A stretch of 64,000 nt of DNA, from positions 2,294,001 through 2,358,000 of the forward strand of contig NZ_CP015863.1 in assembly GCF_002163755.1 (NCBI RefSeq), given 5' to 3'. Position 1 is the first letter of the stretch. Each line of letters starts with the position of its first letter. Shown here piece after piece: positions 9,319 through 18,033 of the stretch. The notes beneath the pieces were generated by a model. That model saw nothing but the letters and a program-made list of their open reading frames with translations, was not told where the DNA came from and did not search any database. This DNA is from Vibrio campbellii CAIM 519 = NBRC 15631 = ATCC 25920 (GTDB taxonomy: Bacteria > Pseudomonadota > Gammaproteobacteria > Enterobacterales > Vibrionaceae). The translations under genes were made by a program, and so were the position numbers.

Positions 9319-9960
9319 ATGAACAAAGTCAAAAGAATTGAAATTCTCGAACGACTACGAGAAAACAATCCCAATCCTCAGACGGAGCTTAACTGGAGCA
9401 CACCGTTTGAGTTGCTTATCGCCGTACTGCTTTCTGCGCAGGCGACAGACGTAAGTGTAAACAAAGCAACAGACAAGCTTTACCCTGTAGCGAACACACC
9501 ACAAGGCATTCTTGATTTGGGTGTCGATGGTTTAAAGGAATACATCAAAACCATCGGTCTGTTTAATTCAAAAGCCGAAAACACCATCAAGACTTGCAAG
9601 ATCTTGCTAGAGAAGCACAACGGCGAAGTGCCAGAAGATCGTGCAGCACTTGAAGCTTTGCCGGGTGTCGGTCGTAAAACCGCTAACGTGGTACTGAATA
9701 CCGCCTTCGGTTGGCCAACTATCGCGGTGGACACACACATCTATCGTGTTTCTAACCGTACAAAGTTTGCGATGGGTAAAACCGTCGACGATGTAGAAGA
9801 AAAACTTCTTAAAGTGGTGCCAAAAGAGTTTAAGCTTGATGTACACCACTGGCTGATCCTTCATGGTCGCTATACCTGTGTGGCGAGAAAGCCTCGCTGT
9901 GGCAGCTGTATCATCGAAGATCTGTGTGAATTCAAAGAAAAAGTGTACCCAGACGAATAA
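9319..9960 (+). CDS. nth: Endonuclease III, DNA glycosylase/AP lyase
   Basis: Base-excision repair enzyme that removes oxidised pyrimidines and nicks abasic sites. It has the helix-hairpin-helix LPGVGRKTA with catalytic Lys120, catalytic Asp138 in VDTHIYR, and a C-terminal 4Fe-4S cluster at Cys187, Cys194, Cys197 and Cys203, the same numbering as the E. coli enzyme. Length is 213 residues against 211. It lies downstream of rsxE as in enterics, with a terminator in between. Confidence 0.96.
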   Translation: MNKVKRIEILERLRENNPNPQTELNWSTPFELLIAVLLSAQATDVSVNKATDKLYPVANTPQGILDLGVDGLKEYIKTIGLFNSKAENTIKTCKILLEKHNGEVPEDRAALEALPGVGRKTANVVLNTAFGWPTIAVDTHIYRVSNRTKFAMGKTVDDVEEKLLKVVPKEFKLDVHHWLILHGRYTCVARKPRCGSCIIEDLCEFKEKVYPDE

Positions 9961-9991
9961 CCCCGTCTGAAACAATCGCTAGGAGCAAATA

Positions 9992-10408
9992 ATGTCAAAC
10001 GGTCGAATTCTTCACACCATGCTGCGCGTGGGTGATCTAGACAAATCTATCAAGTTCTACACTGAAGTCATGGGCATGCAGTTGCTTCGTACTAATGAAA
10101 ACAAAGAGTACGAATACACGCTGGCGTTCCTTGGTTACGGTGATGAGTCTCAAGGTGCCGTGATTGAGCTGACTTACAACTGGGGTAAAACCGAGTACGA
10201 CCTAGGCTCTGCATTTGGCCACATCGCAATTGGCGTAGACGATATCTACTCAACTTGCGACGCAATCAAAGCAGCTGGCGGTAACGTGACTCGCGAAGCG
10301 GGCCCAGTTAAAGGCGGAACGACTCATATCGCTTTCGTTAAAGACCCAGATGGCTACATGATTGAACTGATTCAAAATAAACAAGCATCGGCAGGCCTAG
10401 AGGGCTAA
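9992..10408 (+). CDS. gloA: Lactoylglutathione lyase (glyoxalase I)
   Basis: Converts the hemithioacetal of methylglyoxal and glutathione to S-lactoylglutathione, detoxifying methylglyoxal in the cytoplasm. The four metal ligands of the nickel-type enzyme are present at His8, Glu59, His77 and Glu125, offset by three from E. coli GloA (5, 56, 74, 122). The length is 138 residues. AGGAG precedes the start by 8 bases, and the gene ends at a strong terminator. Confidence 0.95.
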   Translation: MSNGRILHTMLRVGDLDKSIKFYTEVMGMQLLRTNENKEYEYTLAFLGYGDESQGAVIELTYNWGKTEYDLGSAFGHIAIGVDDIYSTCDAIKAAGGNVTREAGPVKGGTTHIAFVKDPDGYMIELIQNKQASAGLEG

Positions 10409-10443
10409 CTCAGCCTCTCCTACTGAAACTCGCAATTATTTGC

Positions 10444-10470
10444 AGGCAGGTCTGAGACCTGCCTTTCTTT
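10444..10470 (+). terminator. Terminator after gloA
   Basis: AGGCAGGTC (10444-10452) and GACCTGCCT (10456-10464) form a perfect 9-bp stem with a 3-base loop, followed by TTCTTTT. Confidence 0.85.
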
Positions 10471-10491
10471 TATTAACAAATCACTTTACTT

Positions 10492-10504
10492 GATAATAAT
10501 TATC
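10492..10504. promoter_or_regulatory. Candidate Fur box upstream of the DUF2753-like gene
   Basis: GATAATAATTATC is a perfect 6-1-6 palindrome of the Fur type, 41 bases before the next start codon. The match was judged by eye against the consensus GATAATGATAATCATTATC. Confidence 0.55.
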
Positions 10505-10535
10505 GTTTAGATTCACCACCAACATCGACATGTGG

Positions 10536-10551
10536 GATAACGATAATGATC
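10536..10551. promoter_or_regulatory. Second iron-box-like motif over the start codon
   Basis: GATAACGATAATGATC resembles the left part of the Fur consensus and overlaps the ATG at 10546. It may extend Fur coverage from the upstream box, or be coincidental. Confidence 0.35.
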
Positions 10552-10980
10552 AGTGAATGGGAAAAACACACACTTCTAGCCGATACGGCACTTCAACTAG
10601 ATGACCCTGTTCGCAGCATTCTTCATTACCAGCAAGCCCTTAGCCTGAGTGAAGATATTAGCGAATGCGTGGAAATAGAAGCCGACGAGCGATTATTGAT
10701 TTCGGTGATTTCATGCCACAACCTTGCCCAATTTTGGCGCTGGGCAGGCGACACAGAATATGAGCTCAAATATCTTCAACTCGCTTCTGAGAAAGTGCTG
10801 ACGCTGATCCCTCAATGTCCAAATAGAGATTGCGCAAGCTTTATTGATTCAATCGGCTGCTGTACTAAGGCCCTCATTGATTTCATGAAGCGCCATCCAA
10901 ACCCTGTGATCGCAAAGCAGGTCGAGAAAATCGACACAGCAACCAATTGCGAAATCATTGCTAAGTTCCGCTTAAACTAA
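10546..10980 (+). CDS. DUF2753-like protein of unknown function
   Basis: A 144-residue soluble protein with no signal peptide. It is mostly helical and TPR-like in feel (LADTALQLDDPVRSILHYQQALSLSE near the N-terminus) and carries seven cysteines, including a CPNRDC pair near residue 95 and a CC pair near 105. It resembles the Vibrio-restricted DUF2753 family as I remember it; no function is known to me. It stands alone between gloA and convergent motY. The Fur-type palindrome just upstream and a second motif over the start suggest iron control. The ribosome site GTGGGA is 8 bases before the start. Confidence 0.7.
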   Translation: MISEWEKHTLLADTALQLDDPVRSILHYQQALSLSEDISECVEIEADERLLISVISCHNLAQFWRWAGDTEYELKYLQLASEKVLTLIPQCPNRDCASFIDSIGCCTKALIDFMKRHPNPVIAKQVEKIDTATNCEIIAKFRLN

Positions 10981-11051
10981 CATTCATTATATGCCTTAAG
11001 CAGCAAGCAACTCTAAGCGGCAACTAATAGAATCAAACAACGTCAAACGGA

Positions 11052-11086
11052 TAAAAAACGCCAGAGTCAGACTCTGGCGTTTTTGT
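11052..11086. terminator. Bidirectional terminator between the DUF2753-like gene and motY
   Basis: ACGCCAGAGT (11058-11067) and ACTCTGGCGT (11071-11080) form a perfect 10-bp stem. An A run precedes it and a T run follows, so it can serve both convergent genes. Confidence 0.88.
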
Positions 11087-11104
11087 ATTGGTGAATATTT
11101 AAGA

Positions 11105-11986
11105 TCAAACCTGGGTGCGCCCTAGTGAAATCACCACGCGACGGTTCTTGTCTTTACCTATTGGTGACCCATTATCTGCAATCGGACGACGCTTACCGTA
11201 GCCTTGCACTTGAATACGCTCTCCAGATAAACCCAAAGATTCGAAGTAACTGCGCAATGATTCCGCTCGTCGTTCAGATAAGCTTTGACTCGTACTTTTA
11301 CCATCTGTCGAATCTGTGTATGTCGCCACTAACACCAAATCGATATCTTGGTTATGGCGAACGTAATCAGCGATTTGCGCTAAACGTTTCTTCGAAGCTT
11401 TAGTTAACTGATCACCTTGACGCTCATAGTGAAGAATCGTGAAAGCAATATCTTCAAAGCTGTACTTCAGTAAGTTAGCAATGCAGCTGCTAAAGGCGTT
11501 GTATTTGTTTTGGAACAGTACCGAAGACAATGCGACCTCAATACGCTGATCTCGGCTCTGCCAGTCTTGGTAGCTAAACGTTGGATAGCGGCCTTTTTCT
11601 AGCTCAGAGAGAATGCCCCAAGCGGTTTGTCCACCAACGTAACCATCAAACTGTTTGAAAAATTTAAGGTTAGTAATGCGATCAGCATTCTCGCCCGGAC
11701 GCCAAGGTGGTGGTATAGAAATCAAACTGACATTGCGCGTTTCACCCATAGGGCGGAGCATCTTCAATTCAAAATCCAAATTGATTTTTTTACTTGCATG
11801 AGATGAAAATACCGCGTCACCAAATCCTGGGATTGGATGTACAAGCTGACACTCCAACGGCGTATTCATCACCATTTCCCACTGTGATTGCTGCGGTGTG
11901 GCAACGTAGCGCTTTCCCATCGACGCAAAGCTGTTTGCGCTGAGTAAAGACATCAGGACACCACTGGTTACTAGCCATTTATTCAT
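11105..11986 (-). CDS. motY: Sodium-type flagellar motor protein MotY
   Basis: Periplasmic component (T ring) of the Na+-driven polar flagellar motor, needed with MotX to assemble the PomA/PomB stator. It has an N-terminal signal peptide (about residues 1-21, ending SFA), a MotY-specific N-terminal domain, and a C-terminal OmpA-like peptidoglycan-binding domain from about 155 to 290 (ATYTDSTDGKSTSQSLSERRAE and GYGKRRPIADN segments). The 293 residues equal the known Vibrio MotY length. Monocistronic, divergent from rnt. Confidence 0.95.
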   Translation of the reverse strand: MNKWLVTSGVLMSLLSANSFASMGKRYVATPQQSQWEMVMNTPLECQLVHPIPGFGDAVFSSHASKKINLDFELKMLRPMGETRNVSLISIPPPWRPGENADRITNLKFFKQFDGYVGGQTAWGILSELEKGRYPTFSYQDWQSRDQRIEVALSSVLFQNKYNAFSSCIANLLKYSFEDIAFTILHYERQGDQLTKASKKRLAQIADYVRHNQDIDLVLVATYTDSTDGKSTSQSLSERRAESLRSYFESLGLSGERIQVQGYGKRRPIADNGSPIGKDKNRRVVISLGRTQV

Positions 11987-12292
11987 CTAGGTACTTCTCT
12001 CAAACGGCAGTCTATTGCCGCTTACTTGAATCAATTAAAAACATGCAAACTAATGCAAAAATCCCGCCAACATAGAATTTGCAAGGGGATATAAGGAGTT
12101 AACGCTCACTTTGGCAAGTGCATAAAATGGTAAATAACATCGCGAGAATAACAGGTGCACGTTAACCTTGTTTTTAGTTATAACCCTTACTGGTTAACGG
12201 GAAATAGAATTTTACATTTCTCCCAAATTGCGGTTTTTCTCATCGGTAGAATCTGCAATAATGCAGCCTTCGTCACACAAATATAAGCCAAC
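11987..12292. other. Divergent control region between motY and rnt
   Basis: No gene is seen here. It holds a small inverted repeat CGGCA/TGCCG near 12005-12021 just upstream of motY, and a second one, CGTTAACC (12160-12167) and GGTTAACG (12192-12199), about 95 bases before rnt. I could not identify a convincing flagellar sigma-28 promoter for motY by eye. Confidence 0.5.
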
Positions 12293-12937
12293 ATGACAAT
12301 AGAAAATGAAGCTCTGACCCTGAAAAAGCGTTTTCGTGGTTATTTCCCAGTGGTAGTAGACGTTGAGACCGCAGGTTTCAATGCTCAAACTGATGCACTT
12401 TTAGAAATCTGTGCCGTCACCCTTAGCATGGATGAAAATGGCGACCTGCATCCTGCCTCAACCATTCATTTTCATATCGAACCATTCGAAGGCGCGAATT
12501 TAGAAAAAGAAGCGCTTGAATTCAATGGCATTCGTGACCCATTCAGCCCTCTTCGCGGTGCAGTATCAGAACAAGAAGCACTTAAAGAAATCTACAAACT
12601 GATCCGCAAAGAGCAAAAAGCGGCAGACTGTTCCCGTGCCATCATGGTGGCACATAACGCTGCTTTTGACTTAAGTTTTGTTAATGCAGCAAATGAGCGC
12701 TGCAAACTCAAAAGAGTCCCTTTCCATCCATTTGCCACTTTTGATACCGCAACATTAAGTGGGCTTGCTTATGGTCAAACTGTTCTCGCTAAAGCATGTA
12801 AAGCTGCAGGGATGGAATTCGACAATCGTGAGGCACACTCAGCCCTCTACGATACACAACAAACTGCAGAGTTATTCTGTGGCATCGTCAACAAATGGAA
12901 GGCCCTAGGCGGTTGGCCGCTTGTCGACGAAGAATAA
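12293..12937 (+). CDS. rnt: Ribonuclease T
   Basis: DEDD-family 3'-5' exoribonuclease that trims tRNA (CCA turnover), 5S and 23S rRNA ends, acting as a dimer. Exo I is VVDVETAGFNAQTDALLEI (Asp23, Glu25), exo II is MVAHNAAFDLSFV, and exo III is REAHSALYDTQQTAELF, together giving the DEDDh catalytic set. The 214-residue length is normal. It is 28 bases upstream of the antiporter gene and may be co-transcribed with it. Confidence 0.95.
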   Translation: MTIENEALTLKKRFRGYFPVVVDVETAGFNAQTDALLEICAVTLSMDENGDLHPASTIHFHIEPFEGANLEKEALEFNGIRDPFSPLRGAVSEQEALKEIYKLIRKEQKAADCSRAIMVAHNAAFDLSFVNAANERCKLKRVPFHPFATFDTATLSGLAYGQTVLAKACKAAGMEFDNREAHSALYDTQQTAELFCGIVNKWKALGGWPLVDEE

Positions 12938-12965
12938 TAAGTAAACACAACATATTAGGAAAAGT

Positions 12966-14291
12966 ATGAATCCTGTCGTTATATCTGTGTGCGTCATGCT
13001 CGTGTTAGCATTGATGCGCGTAAACGTGGTGGTTGCCCTCACGTTTAGTGCCATCGTTGGTGGCCTTGTTGCTGGCATGAGCCTTGGGGATACGGTTGCC
13101 GCATTTGAAAGTGGCCTAGGCGGCGGTGCGACTATCGCACTGAGCTACGCAATGCTCGGTACTTTCGCTGTTGCAATTTCTCGCTCTGGCATCACTGACC
13201 TTCTTGCAAAAAGCGTTATCAAGCGCCTAAATGGTAAAGAGAGCTCTGCGTCGACTACGGGTCTAAAATATGCAGTATTGGTTGCTCTTGTACTTGTTAC
13301 CATGTCATCTCAAAACGTGATTCCAGTACATATCGCCTTCATTCCAATTTTGATCCCACCTCTTTTGGGCGTATTCGCTAAGCTGAAGCTGGACCGTCGT
13401 TTAGTTGCTTGTGTGCTTACCTTTGGTTTGATCACACCATACATGGTTCTGCCTATCGGTTTTGGTGGTATCTTCCTTAACAATATTCTCCTAAAGAATC
13501 TGCATGACAACGGTCTAACCGATGTTGTGGCAAGCCAAGTTCCTACTGCAATGCTATTGCCAGGTGCTGGTATGCTGTTTGGTCTTCTAACTGCGATCTT
13601 CTTTAGCTACCGCAAACCTCGCGAATACAAAGAAACTGAACTGACCGTTGTTCAAGAATCAGAAGCGAAGCTAAATAAGAAGCACATCATGGTTGCAGGC
13701 TTGGGTATTATCGCAGCGTTAAGCGTTCAGCTTTACACAGGCTCGATGATCATTGGTGCATTAGCTGGCTTCATGGTATTCACTTTCGGCGGCGTTATCG
13801 CGTGGAAAGAGACGCACGATGTGTTCACTAAAGGTGTTCACATGATGGCAATGATTGGCTTCATCATGATTGCAGCGGCAGGTTTTGCGGCAGTAATGAA
13901 GCAAACTGGCGGCGTTGAAACACTAGTACAATCGCTATCAACCAGCATCGGTGACAACAAACCTCTTGCAGCACTATTGATGCTTATCGTTGGTTTGTTG
14001 GTAACAATGGGCATCGGCTCATCATTCTCTACGATTCCAATCCTTGCGACTATCTATGTTCCGCTATCACTCGCATTCGGCTTCTCGCCAATGGCAACTA
14101 TCGCCCTTGTTGGTACGGCAGCCGCTCTTGGTGATGCCGGCTCTCCTGCTTCTGACTCAACGTTAGGTCCAACATCAGGCCTAAACGCAGACGGTCAGCA
14201 CGAACACATTTGGGAAACCGTAGTACCGACATTTATCCACTACAACATCCCTCTGATCATCTTTGGTTGGATTGCTGCAATGGTGCTGTAA
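12966..14291 (+). CDS. Na+/H+ antiporter family membrane protein
   Basis: A 441-residue polytopic membrane protein with about 11-12 hydrophobic segments and little soluble sequence. Its start (MRVNVVVALTFSAIVGGLVAGMS) and conserved core (SSQNVIPVHIAFIPILIPPLL, LGDAGSPASDSTLGPTSGLN) resemble the HI0325/YuiF group of the Na+/H+ antiporter family. The substrate is not established by sequence; related families include amino-acid and proton exchangers. AGGA precedes the start, and it follows rnt closely. Confidence 0.8.
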   Translation: MNPVVISVCVMLVLALMRVNVVVALTFSAIVGGLVAGMSLGDTVAAFESGLGGGATIALSYAMLGTFAVAISRSGITDLLAKSVIKRLNGKESSASTTGLKYAVLVALVLVTMSSQNVIPVHIAFIPILIPPLLGVFAKLKLDRRLVACVLTFGLITPYMVLPIGFGGIFLNNILLKNLHDNGLTDVVASQVPTAMLLPGAGMLFGLLTAIFFSYRKPREYKETELTVVQESEAKLNKKHIMVAGLGIIAALSVQLYTGSMIIGALAGFMVFTFGGVIAWKETHDVFTKGVHMMAMIGFIMIAAAGFAAVMKQTGGVETLVQSLSTSIGDNKPLAALLMLIVGLLVTMGIGSSFSTIPILATIYVPLSLAFGFSPMATIALVGTAAALGDAGSPASDSTLGPTSGLNADGQHEHIWETVVPTFIHYNIPLIIFGWIAAMVL

Positions 14292-14322
14292 TCGCATCAT
14301 CAGATGGATACAGTTCATTACG

Positions 14323-14350
14323 AAAAAGCCGCTCAATGAGCGGCTTTTTG
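14323..14350. terminator. Bidirectional terminator between the antiporter and DsbA-like genes
   Basis: AAAAAGCCGCTC (14323-14334) and GAGCGGCTTTTT (14338-14349) form a 12-bp stem with a 3-base loop, serving both convergent genes. Confidence 0.9.
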
Positions 14351-14380
14351 TTGTATGTTTTTTAGAAAATCGGATTCAAC

Positions 14381-15010
14381 TTACTGCGCTGGCATATTGT
14401 CGATAATACGTTCGCGAATGAGCTTCAACGTGTTTTCTGTCGACACATAATCTACTTCAATTGGGAAGTAAGCGTCGTTAATTTGCAGCACCAGACTCGG
14501 GTAAGAGTTAACACCTAAACTCTTAGCAAGACTCAGTTGGTCTTGGAAAACACCTTCCAGCAAAGTGCCATCCATATCGTTCTTAAACTGCTGAACGTTT
14601 AAGCCAATCTCTCGTGCTAGTTGCAAGTGCGTTGCTTCTTCATGAGGCGGCATCGCACGTAAGTAGTAAGCGTGTTGAATCGCTTCTAGCATTTGCTCAT
14701 AAGAGTCTTGGAAGCCTGCGGCAATAACAGCGCGGCAAGACTGGTAAGTGCTGCGCACTGGCGTACACAACGTCCAGAAATCGTAGTTAAACTTGGTGCC
14801 AAGCTGGCTTTCAATTTGCTTCCAAATCTGCTCAATTTTTTGCTGCATTTCCGGAGGCATTGGAAGATTAGTATCTGGCGCAAGCCCACCCACAACATAC
14901 TCAAACTGAATCACACCCGGCAGTTGCTGCTTCAATTTTTCGATGGTTGGTTTGTAGCCCCAACACCAGCTGCACATTGGATCATGTACGTAGTATAGCT
15001 TTATATCCAC
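14381..15010 (-). CDS. DsbA-family thiol oxidoreductase, cytoplasmic
   Basis: Thioredoxin-fold protein of the DsbA/FrnE type, 209 residues. The redox motif is CSWC (Cys13, Cys16) in PMCSWCWGYKP, and the cis-proline loop is seen in NSYPSLVL near residue 170. The helical insert between them fits DsbA rather than thioredoxin. There is no signal peptide, so it should act in the cytoplasm, unlike true DsbA. The substrate is unknown. Single gene, sharing a terminator with the convergent antiporter gene. Confidence 0.82.
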   Translation of the reverse strand: MDIKLYYVHDPMCSWCWGYKPTIEKLKQQLPGVIQFEYVVGGLAPDTNLPMPPEMQQKIEQIWKQIESQLGTKFNYDFWTLCTPVRSTYQSCRAVIAAGFQDSYEQMLEAIQHAYYLRAMPPHEEATHLQLAREIGLNVQQFKNDMDGTLLEGVFQDQLSLAKSLGVNSYPSLVLQINDAYFPIEVDYVSTENTLKLIRERIIDNMPAQ

Positions 15011-15522
15011 TTTAATTTTAAACCTACAAAGTCAATCAGTTGCATCAATATATTTCGATGCTATGAGGCTAGAATAGCAATCCTTACAGTGATTATACCG
15101 TCTAAAGCTCAGAAAAGCCGCTTTGTTTTAAAAGTGGCCTTTCCTGAACCACCTGATACTCACAACCTCTTTCGACCATAATTTGACGCAACGTAACATA
15201 GAGTTGCGATCAAGTGAGCCCGGGTAATTAAATTCTCTAATACAATACCTAAAACTCATTGTGTGATTCATCATTGATAATGATAAACAAAAAAGTTTTT
15301 AATAAAAATTATTAAGATAAATTTTGCATTGTTAATAACTTTATTAAAAATAGAAATCAAGTAAAAAATTAAGCTGAACTAAAGTCACACTCAATATAAA
15401 TTAAATTATTAACTTTGTATAAAAAAATAATTTATAAAAAGTCAACAGGGAGAGTTTTTATAGTGATACAATATATAAACAACCAAAAAATATATTAAAC
15501 CTACTATGACGGTATTAAGACG
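15011..15522. other. Long AT-rich region upstream of the chemoreceptor gene
   Basis: No gene is seen. The last 280 bases are extremely AT-rich, unlike neighbouring intergenic DNA. A motif resembling half of a Fur box, GATAATGATAAAC, lies at 15276-15288. The composition suggests acquired DNA or an H-NS-bound promoter. Confidence 0.5.
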
Positions 15523-17409
15523 ATGTCAGCAAAGTTAAAAATATTATTATCTATGATTGCACTTAGTACGATAACAATACTCAGTACAAGCCTACTTAAC
15601 TGGAGTGACTTCCAAACATCCTCAACACTCAATTCTAAACAGCAATTACAGTACAAATCACAATTAATATCCGATGCTCTAAGTCAAAAAATTTCTCGTT
15701 ATTTCGATATATTGTTGCTAACAAGCGAACAAATTGATATCGAGGCTAAAAGTAAAATCAATATAGCAAGTACTGTTGATTTAATTACAAAAGCTATGAG
15801 TACTGCTGGAGTCGTGAATGTTTACGTTTCGCTTGAAGATGGCACATCCTATTCCGCAAAAACAAACGGCCTAATCCCAGGCTTTAACGCTCGATCTAAG
15901 CAACGTGAGTGGTACCTCCGAGCTATGAACGGCGAAGAAAAGATAATTACTAGGCCATTTTCCTCTTCAACTGGTGATACAGTTATGGCGCTAGCTCAAC
16001 CAATATATAGGGACAATCAAGTAGTTGGTGTTATTGCACTTAACCTTCTTATAAATGATATCAGTGCATATACAACACAACTGACCTCCGAAAATCAGGT
16101 ATTCGTATCAAGAAACGATGGCTTCATACTCTCAGCCAAAGACAGATCGCTTATTGGAAAAAATATTTTTACAGAGATACCTCAGTTAAAGCTACAAGAT
16201 CCAGAAAAAGAAGAGAGCTTCGAGTATCAACATAAAAATACGGAGTATGTTGGTTCAGCATCGGCAATCCCCTCTCTAGGATGGAGTGTCTGGACATGGA
16301 TGACTGAAGACTCAATCAACCAAGATTCAAACGATAATCTAGTTGAAACGTTAATTACTTCTACAATATTTTTAGTCTTAAGTACGGTATGTATTTACTT
16401 CGTTGTTGAGAAATTAGTTTACAAACCTATTGGTGGCGAACCAAAAGAAATAGAACATCTAGTCACCCAGGTTGCAAAGGGTGATTTATGCATGAAACAC
16501 GAACCATCAAATTCGTATGGAGTTAACGGAGCTGTGTTCAATATGGTCGGAGATTTAAAAGAGACCATATCTACTATTCGAGTATCTTCAGACGAGCTAT
16601 TGAACTTTGCCAGTGGTATTAGTAAAGCGGCAAAAAACGTTAATTTAGGTTCCTCTGCGCAAATGGAGCAACTAGAACAAACTTCGACAGCAATGAGCGA
16701 AATGTCTGTCGCTGTTAATGAAGTGGCTCAAAATGCACAACGAGCCTCAGATTCAGCAATCCAGGCTTCCGCAGCTGCAGTCCACGGAAATGAGCTTTTT
16801 GTTGAGGTGAACGACAGCATCATTTCTCTATCAAACGCAATAGCGGATGTCTCTACTGTAATTAACTCTTTGGGTGAAAAGACTGTCAATATCGGAGCCG
16901 TCCTGGAAGTAATCCGTGACATCGCTGACCAAACAAACCTTCTTGCTCTCAATGCTGCAATTGAAGCTGCTCGAGCCGGAGAGCAAGGTCGTGGTTTTGC
17001 CGTAGTGGCAGACGAAGTGAGAAACTTAGCAAATAGAACTCAAGAGAGTACAAATGAGATACAGCAAGTCATTGCTGCGCTTCAACAGGAAGCAAACAAT
17101 TCAATTGAAATGATGAATACCAACAAACTGGCAGCTGAAAATACGCTAAATAAGTCAAGCCAGGCCCAAGAATCTCTATCGAAGATTCTGGACGCGATTA
17201 CTATCATTGAAGATATGAATACTCAAATTGCCACAGCAACAGAAGAGCAGACATTGGTCGCAGGAGAAATTAATCAAAGTATCGTTTGCATCAACGACCA
17301 AGCACGAGACACTTATGAGCTCTCAATATCTAATCAGGAAAAGTCTAATGAGCTTATTGGGATCTCCGAGCATCTGAAGAGTACTGTGAGCGTATTCAAA
17401 CTTAACTAA
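15523..17409 (+). CDS. Methyl-accepting chemotaxis protein with a Cache sensor
   Basis: Transmembrane chemoreceptor, 628 residues. TM1 is at about 7-25, a periplasmic double-Cache-like domain spans about 35-270 (AKTNGLIPGFNARSKQREWY and TGDTVMALAQPIYRDNQVVG are typical of dCACHE_1), TM2 is at 276-297, a short HAMP-like linker follows, and a long cytoplasmic coiled coil has the conserved signalling tip at about 463-503 (DQTNLLALNAAIEAARAGEQ). The ligand is unknown; many dCACHE receptors bind amino acids. There is no C-terminal CheR-docking pentapeptide. Codons are AT-richer than in neighbours (many ATA Ile), consistent with later acquisition. Monocistronic. Confidence 0.93.
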   Translation: MSAKLKILLSMIALSTITILSTSLLNWSDFQTSSTLNSKQQLQYKSQLISDALSQKISRYFDILLLTSEQIDIEAKSKINIASTVDLITKAMSTAGVVNVYVSLEDGTSYSAKTNGLIPGFNARSKQREWYLRAMNGEEKIITRPFSSSTGDTVMALAQPIYRDNQVVGVIALNLLINDISAYTTQLTSENQVFVSRNDGFILSAKDRSLIGKNIFTEIPQLKLQDPEKEESFEYQHKNTEYVGSASAIPSLGWSVWTWMTEDSINQDSNDNLVETLITSTIFLVLSTVCIYFVVEKLVYKPIGGEPKEIEHLVTQVAKGDLCMKHEPSNSYGVNGAVFNMVGDLKETISTIRVSSDELLNFASGISKAAKNVNLGSSAQMEQLEQTSTAMSEMSVAVNEVAQNAQRASDSAIQASAAAVHGNELFVEVNDSIISLSNAIADVSTVINSLGEKTVNIGAVLEVIRDIADQTNLLALNAAIEAARAGEQGRGFAVVADEVRNLANRTQESTNEIQQVIAALQQEANNSIEMMNTNKLAAENTLNKSSQAQESLSKILDAITIIEDMNTQIATATEEQTLVAGEINQSIVCINDQARDTYELSISNQEKSNELIGISEHLKSTVSVFKLN

Positions 17410-17410
17410 A

Positions 17411-17438
17411 AAAAAGGAGCCGTAGGGCTCCTTTTTTG
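17411..17438. terminator. Bidirectional terminator between the chemoreceptor gene and grxD
   Basis: AAAAAGGAGCC (17411-17421) and GGCTCCTTTTT (17426-17436) form an 11-bp stem with a 4-base loop. It begins right after the chemoreceptor stop and also faces the 3' end of convergent grxD. Confidence 0.9.
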
Positions 17439-17454
17439 TTCAGTAACTTTAAGC

Positions 17455-17790
17455 TTACTCAGCATCACCTTCAACGCGTGCTGCAGCTTCTTTGATAAGA
17501 GGCTGAAGTTCACCTTTCTGGTACATTTCCAAAATGATGTCACAACCACCGATCAACTCGCCCTCAACCCATAGTTGTGGGAATGTTGGCCATTGAGCGT
17601 ATTTTGGTAGCTCAGCGCGGATGTCTGGGTTTTGTAGAATGTCTACGTAAGCGAACTTCTCGCCACATGCCATTAGTGCTTGTGATGCTTGAGAAGAGAA
17701 ACCACAGCTAGGCAGTTTCGGTGATCCTTTCATGTACAGCAGGATTGTGTTTTCAGAGATCTGCTGTTTGATTTTATCGATAGTTTCCAT
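17455..17790 (-). CDS. grxD: Monothiol glutaredoxin GrxD
   Basis: CGFS-type glutaredoxin that binds a 2Fe-2S cluster with glutathione and partners with BolA in iron-sulfur trafficking. The sequence GSPKLPSCGFSSQA contains the single active cysteine; the WPTFPQLWV and GGCDI glutathione-binding motifs are intact. The start at 17790 (METIDK) is preferred because GAGGAA lies 5 bases before it; the frame also allows an ATG 15 bases upstream. With that start it has 111 residues, close to E. coli GrxD (115). Confidence 0.95.
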   Translation of the reverse strand: METIDKIKQQISENTILLYMKGSPKLPSCGFSSQASQALMACGEKFAYVDILQNPDIRAELPKYAQWPTFPQLWVEGELIGGCDIILEMYQKGELQPLIKEAAARVEGDAE

Positions 17791-18033
17791 CGCTTCCTCA
17801 TTCATGGATGTGAACTTTAATCATTTGCTACATTCTACTCAATAACCACAGAATAAAAACCATATAATTAGTAAGTTTTTAGCCTTGGTATCTTAAAATA
17901 TTTTCATATCGGGGTTTTAATAAAGTAAAAACTTGCTAAAATACTTCTCAAGTCAGTCGTATCGACTACATATAAATAAAAACACTGGAAGCAATCGAAA
18001 GGTAACCCTTTCATATCTATGGAGAATCGAGCA

